Shown: piece after piece, positions 61,812 through 64,000 of the stretch
How positions within the stretch are numbered: the stretch's first letter is position 1
How the letters are laid out: each line of letters begins with the position of its first letter
Assembly (NCBI RefSeq): GCF_007856155.1
Contig: NZ_CP042266.1
Span: forward strand, 1,240,001-1,304,000
Source of the DNA: Streptomyces qinzhouensis
Lineage (GTDB): Bacteria > Actinomycetota > Actinomycetes > Streptomycetales > Streptomycetaceae
Direction: 5' to 3'
DNA length: 64,000 nt
Translations under genes and position numbers: made by a program
Notes under the pieces: generated by a model
Told to the model about the DNA's origin: nothing
Database searches by the model: none
What the model saw: the letters and a program-made list of their open reading frames with translations, nothing else

Positions 61812-61828
61812 AACTAGCAGTGATAGTT
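61812..61828. promoter_or_regulatory. Operator-like inverted repeat between divergent acd and tetR
   Basis: AACTA-GCAGTGA-TAGTT lies midway between the divergent starts at 61796 and 61848, so a TetR bound here could control both genes. Confidence 0.65.
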
Positions 61829-61847
61829 TTTATGGACGGGCCCTACT

Positions 61848-62498
61848 ATGAGCGCCATGGCCCGACCCCGCAAGCCCCTCCTCAGCCGCGACCGCATCGT
61901 CGCCGCGGCAAGCGCGCTGGTGGACGCCGAGGGGCTCGAAGCGGTCTCCACCCGCCGCCTCGCCGCGGAGCTGGGCGTCAGCGGCCCGTCGCTCTACAAC
62001 CACTTCCGGACCAAGGACGAGATCCTCGAAGCGGTCGCGGACGCGGTCAGCGACCGGATCGACCTCTCGATGTTCGACCCGGACGACGGGCGCGACTGGC
62101 ACACCGCGCTGCACGACTGGGCGCATTCGCACCGGGCGGCACTGCGGGCCCATCCGAATATCGTGCCGGTCTTCGCCCGCGGCCCCGGCCGCCGTCCGGC
62201 CGGGCTGCGGGTCGCCGACGCGGTGTTCGGTGCGATGGTGCGCGCGGGCTGGCCGGCCGCCCAGGCCACCCGGATCGGCGCGCTGATGCGCTACTTCATC
62301 ACCGGCTCGGCGCTGGGCTCCTTCGCCCGGGGCTTCGTGGACGACGCCACGGCGTACGACCCCGCCGTCTATCCCCATCTGGGCCGCGCGCATCTGCTGG
62401 CGGAGCACCAGGAGCAGGTCGACGAAGGCGCGTTCGAAACCGGCCTGCGGGCGATCATCGACGGACTGTCCGTCCAGTACGCGGCCCTGGACCGGTAG
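61848..62498 (+). CDS. TetR-family regulator divergent from acyl-CoA dehydrogenase
   Basis: This is a 216-residue repressor with the TetR/AcrR helix-turn-helix at about 14-60 (IVAAASALVDAEGLEAVSTR, then VSGPSLYNHFRTKDEIL) and a C-terminal domain of the TetR_C_11-like group. The ATG at 61848 is used; an ATG at 61857 is an alternative three codons later. It is divergent from the acyl-CoA dehydrogenase with a palindrome in between, and convergent with the CitMHS gene. It most probably controls the dehydrogenase. Confidence 0.9.
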   Translation: MSAMARPRKPLLSRDRIVAAASALVDAEGLEAVSTRRLAAELGVSGPSLYNHFRTKDEILEAVADAVSDRIDLSMFDPDDGRDWHTALHDWAHSHRAALRAHPNIVPVFARGPGRRPAGLRVADAVFGAMVRAGWPAAQATRIGALMRYFITGSALGSFARGFVDDATAYDPAVYPHLGRAHLLAEHQEQVDEGAFETGLRAIIDGLSVQYAALDR

Positions 62499-62535
62499 GC
62501 CCCCTTCCGGATCCGGCCCGGCGGCCGAACGGCCG

Positions 62536-62566
62536 CGCCCCGGCGACCGATGAGGTCGCCGGGGCG
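62536..62566. terminator. Bidirectional 13-bp hairpin
   Basis: Bases 62536-62548 pair perfectly with 62554-62566 around a five-base loop, between the convergent stops of tetR and the CitMHS gene. Confidence 0.88.
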
Positions 62567-62594
62567 CTGTGGGGGGAGGGGAAGGCGCGGGTGG

Positions 62595-64000
62595 TCAGAT
62601 GATGCCGAAGAGCACTCCGGCGGCGAGGACCACGAGCGAAGTGAGCGCCGCCCATTTGACGGTGAACCGGGTGTGGTCGCCGAACTCCACCTTGGCCATG
62701 CCGACGAGGACGTAGACGGCGGGCACCAGCGGGCTGGACATGTGCAGCGCCTGGCCGACGAGGGACGCCCGGGCGATCTCCAGCGGGGACACCCCGTGGG
62801 CGGCACCGGCCTCGGCGAGCACGGGCAGGACGCCGAAGTAGAAGCCGTCGTTGGACATGAAGTACGTGAGGGGCAGGCTCAGCAGACCGGTGACGATGGC
62901 CATATGCGGACCCATGCCCTGGGGAATGGCGTCGACCAGCCAGTCCGCCATGCTCTTGACCATTCCGGTGCCGGTGAGGACACCGGTGAAGACGGCGGCG
63001 GCGAAGACCATTCCGGCCACATTGAGGACGTTCTCGGCGTGGGCGCCGATCCGCTCCTTCTGCTCGGCCATATTGGGGTAGTTGACCGTGAGCGCGAGGG
63101 CGGCGCCGAGCAGGAACAGCACCGGGATGGGGAGCAGCTCCATGATCATCGCGGTGAGGAGGGCGATGGTGAGCCCGGCGTTGAACCAGTAGAGCCTGGG
63201 CCGCAGGGTGGGCCGGTTGGGGTCGAGGCCCTGGAAACCGTCCGTATCGTCGCCACCGGGGGCGCCGGCGGAGTCGGAGGCATCGTCGCCGGGGCCGCTG
63301 ACGGCGGCGGAAGCACCCGAGGAACCCGAAGAGCCGGCGGCGCCCGAGGCGGCCTTGCCGGTGCCCGTACCGGACGTGACCAGCACCGTCTCGGAGCCCT
63401 TCCCGGTCTCCAGCACCTCGTCCAGGGAGAGGTAGCCGACGCGCTTGCGCTCCCGCAGCCCCAGGAAGTAAGCGAGGATGAAGACGAAGAGCAGACCCAC
63501 CAGCAGCGCGGGGATCATCGGCACGAAGATATCGGCGGCGTCGAGCTTCAGCGCGGTCGCCGCCCGGGCGGTCGGGCCGCCCCAGGGGAGGGTGTTCATC
63601 ACGCCGTTGGCCGTGGCGGCGATGCCGGTCATCACGACCAGGCTCATCTTCAGGCGCTTGTAGAGGGGGTACATCGCCGAGACGGTGATCATGAAGGTGG
63701 TGGAGCCGTCGCCGTCGAGAGAGACGATGGCGGCGAGCAGCGCCGTACCGACCACGACCCGCATCGGGTCCGCCTTGCAGAACTTCAGAATGCCGCGGAC
63801 GATCGGGTCGAACAGACCGACGTCGATCATGACACCGAAGTAGACGATCGCGAACATCAGCATCGCGGCGGTCGGCGCGAGGTTGCCGACACCTTCGATG
63901 ACGTAGTCCCCCAGCTGTGCGCCCTGCCCGACGAGGACGCAGAAAAGCGCGGGGATCAGGACCAGCGCCGCGATGGGCGACATCTTCTTCATCATGATCA
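62595..64000 (-). CDS. CitMHS-family metal-citrate:proton symporter (5' end beyond window)
   Basis: This is a membrane transporter for citrate complexed with divalent metal. The visible reading frame runs through the window edge; the first residues seen are IMMKKMSPIAALVLIPALF, which in the family lie after one more membrane segment. The true start is therefore beyond 64000. About twelve helices are visible. Conserved stretches are SLDGDGSTTFMITVSAMYPL and LPWGGPTARAATAL. A Ser/Gly/Ala-rich cytoplasmic loop of about 60 residues (SGTGTGKAASGAAG and following) separates the two halves and looks longer than usual. The C-terminus is YFMSNDGFYFGVLPVL then the last helices. Confidence 0.93.
   Translation of the reverse strand, partial: IMMKKMSPIAALVLIPALFCVLVGQGAQLGDYVIEGVGNLAPTAAMLMFAIVYFGVMIDVGLFDPIVRGILKFCKADPMRVVVGTALLAAIVSLDGDGSTTFMITVSAMYPLYKRLKMSLVVMTGIAATANGVMNTLPWGGPTARAATALKLDAADIFVPMIPALLVGLLFVFILAYFLGLRERKRVGYLSLDEVLETGKGSETVLVTSGTGTGKAASGAAGSSGSSGASAAVSGPGDDASDSAGAPGGDDTDGFQGLDPNRPTLRPRLYWFNAGLTIALLTAMIMELLPIPVLFLLGAALALTVNYPNMAEQKERIGAHAENVLNVAGMVFAAAVFTGVLTGTGMVKSMADWLVDAIPQGMGPHMAIVTGLLSLPLTYFMSNDGFYFGVLPVLAEAGAAHGVSPLEIARASLVGQALHMSSPLVPAVYVLVGMAKVEFGDHTRFTVKWAALTSLVVLAAGVLFGII

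Noticed and set aside
1..64000. Integrated mobile element or prophage
   Set aside because: No integrase, transposase, phage structural genes, attachment-site repeats or composition shift were seen. The tRNA-Leu is intact with its own terminator and has no integrase beside it.

Overview
The window is high-GC actinobacterial DNA, almost certainly from a Streptomyces. It carries Pup-proteasome genes (dop, arc), mycothiol genes (mshC, mscR), two chaplins with one sortase-type anchor, a gyl-type glycerol operon led by an IclR repressor, a four-cysteine SoxR, many GTG starts, and four-base ATGA/GTGA gene overlaps. There is no integrase, transposase, CRISPR array or rRNA. It reads as chromosomal core and near-core, not as a mobile element.

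Layout. 0-5 kb: depupylase dop (cut by the left edge), proteasomal ATPase arc, a small ferredoxin, a secreted/anchored unknown, and tRNA m1A58 methyltransferase. 5-11 kb: a structured intergenic element, an M50 site-2-type protease with CBS domains, a RecB-like nuclease with four Fe-S-type cysteines, a LuxR-type response regulator with no kinase, a peptide-binding lipoprotein with no permease, and a HAD phosphatase. 11-21.5 kb: metH, then gylR-glpF-glpK-glpD and an FCD/GntR regulator. 21.8-29.4 kb: a PAC2 protein with a long acidic tail; the convergent phosphatase/DUF3090/kinase-like/mshC cluster; a ferritin-like protein; and an LLM oxidoreductase. 29.5-34 kb: an aldo/keto reductase coupled to a RecD2-like protein whose helicase motifs look eroded, then an APH(6)-type kinase. 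35-38 kb: a two-domain chaplin and chpH, an M20 peptidase, and tRNA-Leu(GAG). 38-46 kb: an RluA-type pseudouridine synthase, mscR with its metallo-beta-lactamase partner, an amino-acid permease, and the gluconate set gntR/gntK/gntP. 46-52.7 kb: an FAD dehydrogenase, a Nudix enzyme, two DUF202 membrane proteins, and a phosphotransferase/acyl-CoA dehydrogenase pair with its TetR regulator. 53-58.4 kb: secreted NamZ-like and erythromycin-esterase-like proteins, an alpha/beta-hydrolase-like protein without its nucleophile serine, and a zinc-ribbon protein. 58.7-64 kb: soxR, maoC, two TetR genes, an acyl-CoA dehydrogenase, and a CitMHS transporter cut by the right edge.

Themes. Glycerol (gyl) and gluconate (gnt) each sit beside a dedicated regulator, and candidate operators can be read for both. 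Mycothiol synthesis (mshC) and mycothiol-dependent formaldehyde detoxification (mscR plus MBL) are both present. Three TetR genes each sit beside acyl-CoA genes, and two of them share near-identical palindromes with neighbouring promoters. Transcription units are separated by strong GC hairpins without U-tracts, as is usual in this genus. The least explained items are the degenerate RecD2-like protein, the serine-less hydrolase-like protein, the acidic-tailed PAC2 protein with an 11-nt-periodic repeat just upstream, and the folded element at 5.3 kb.
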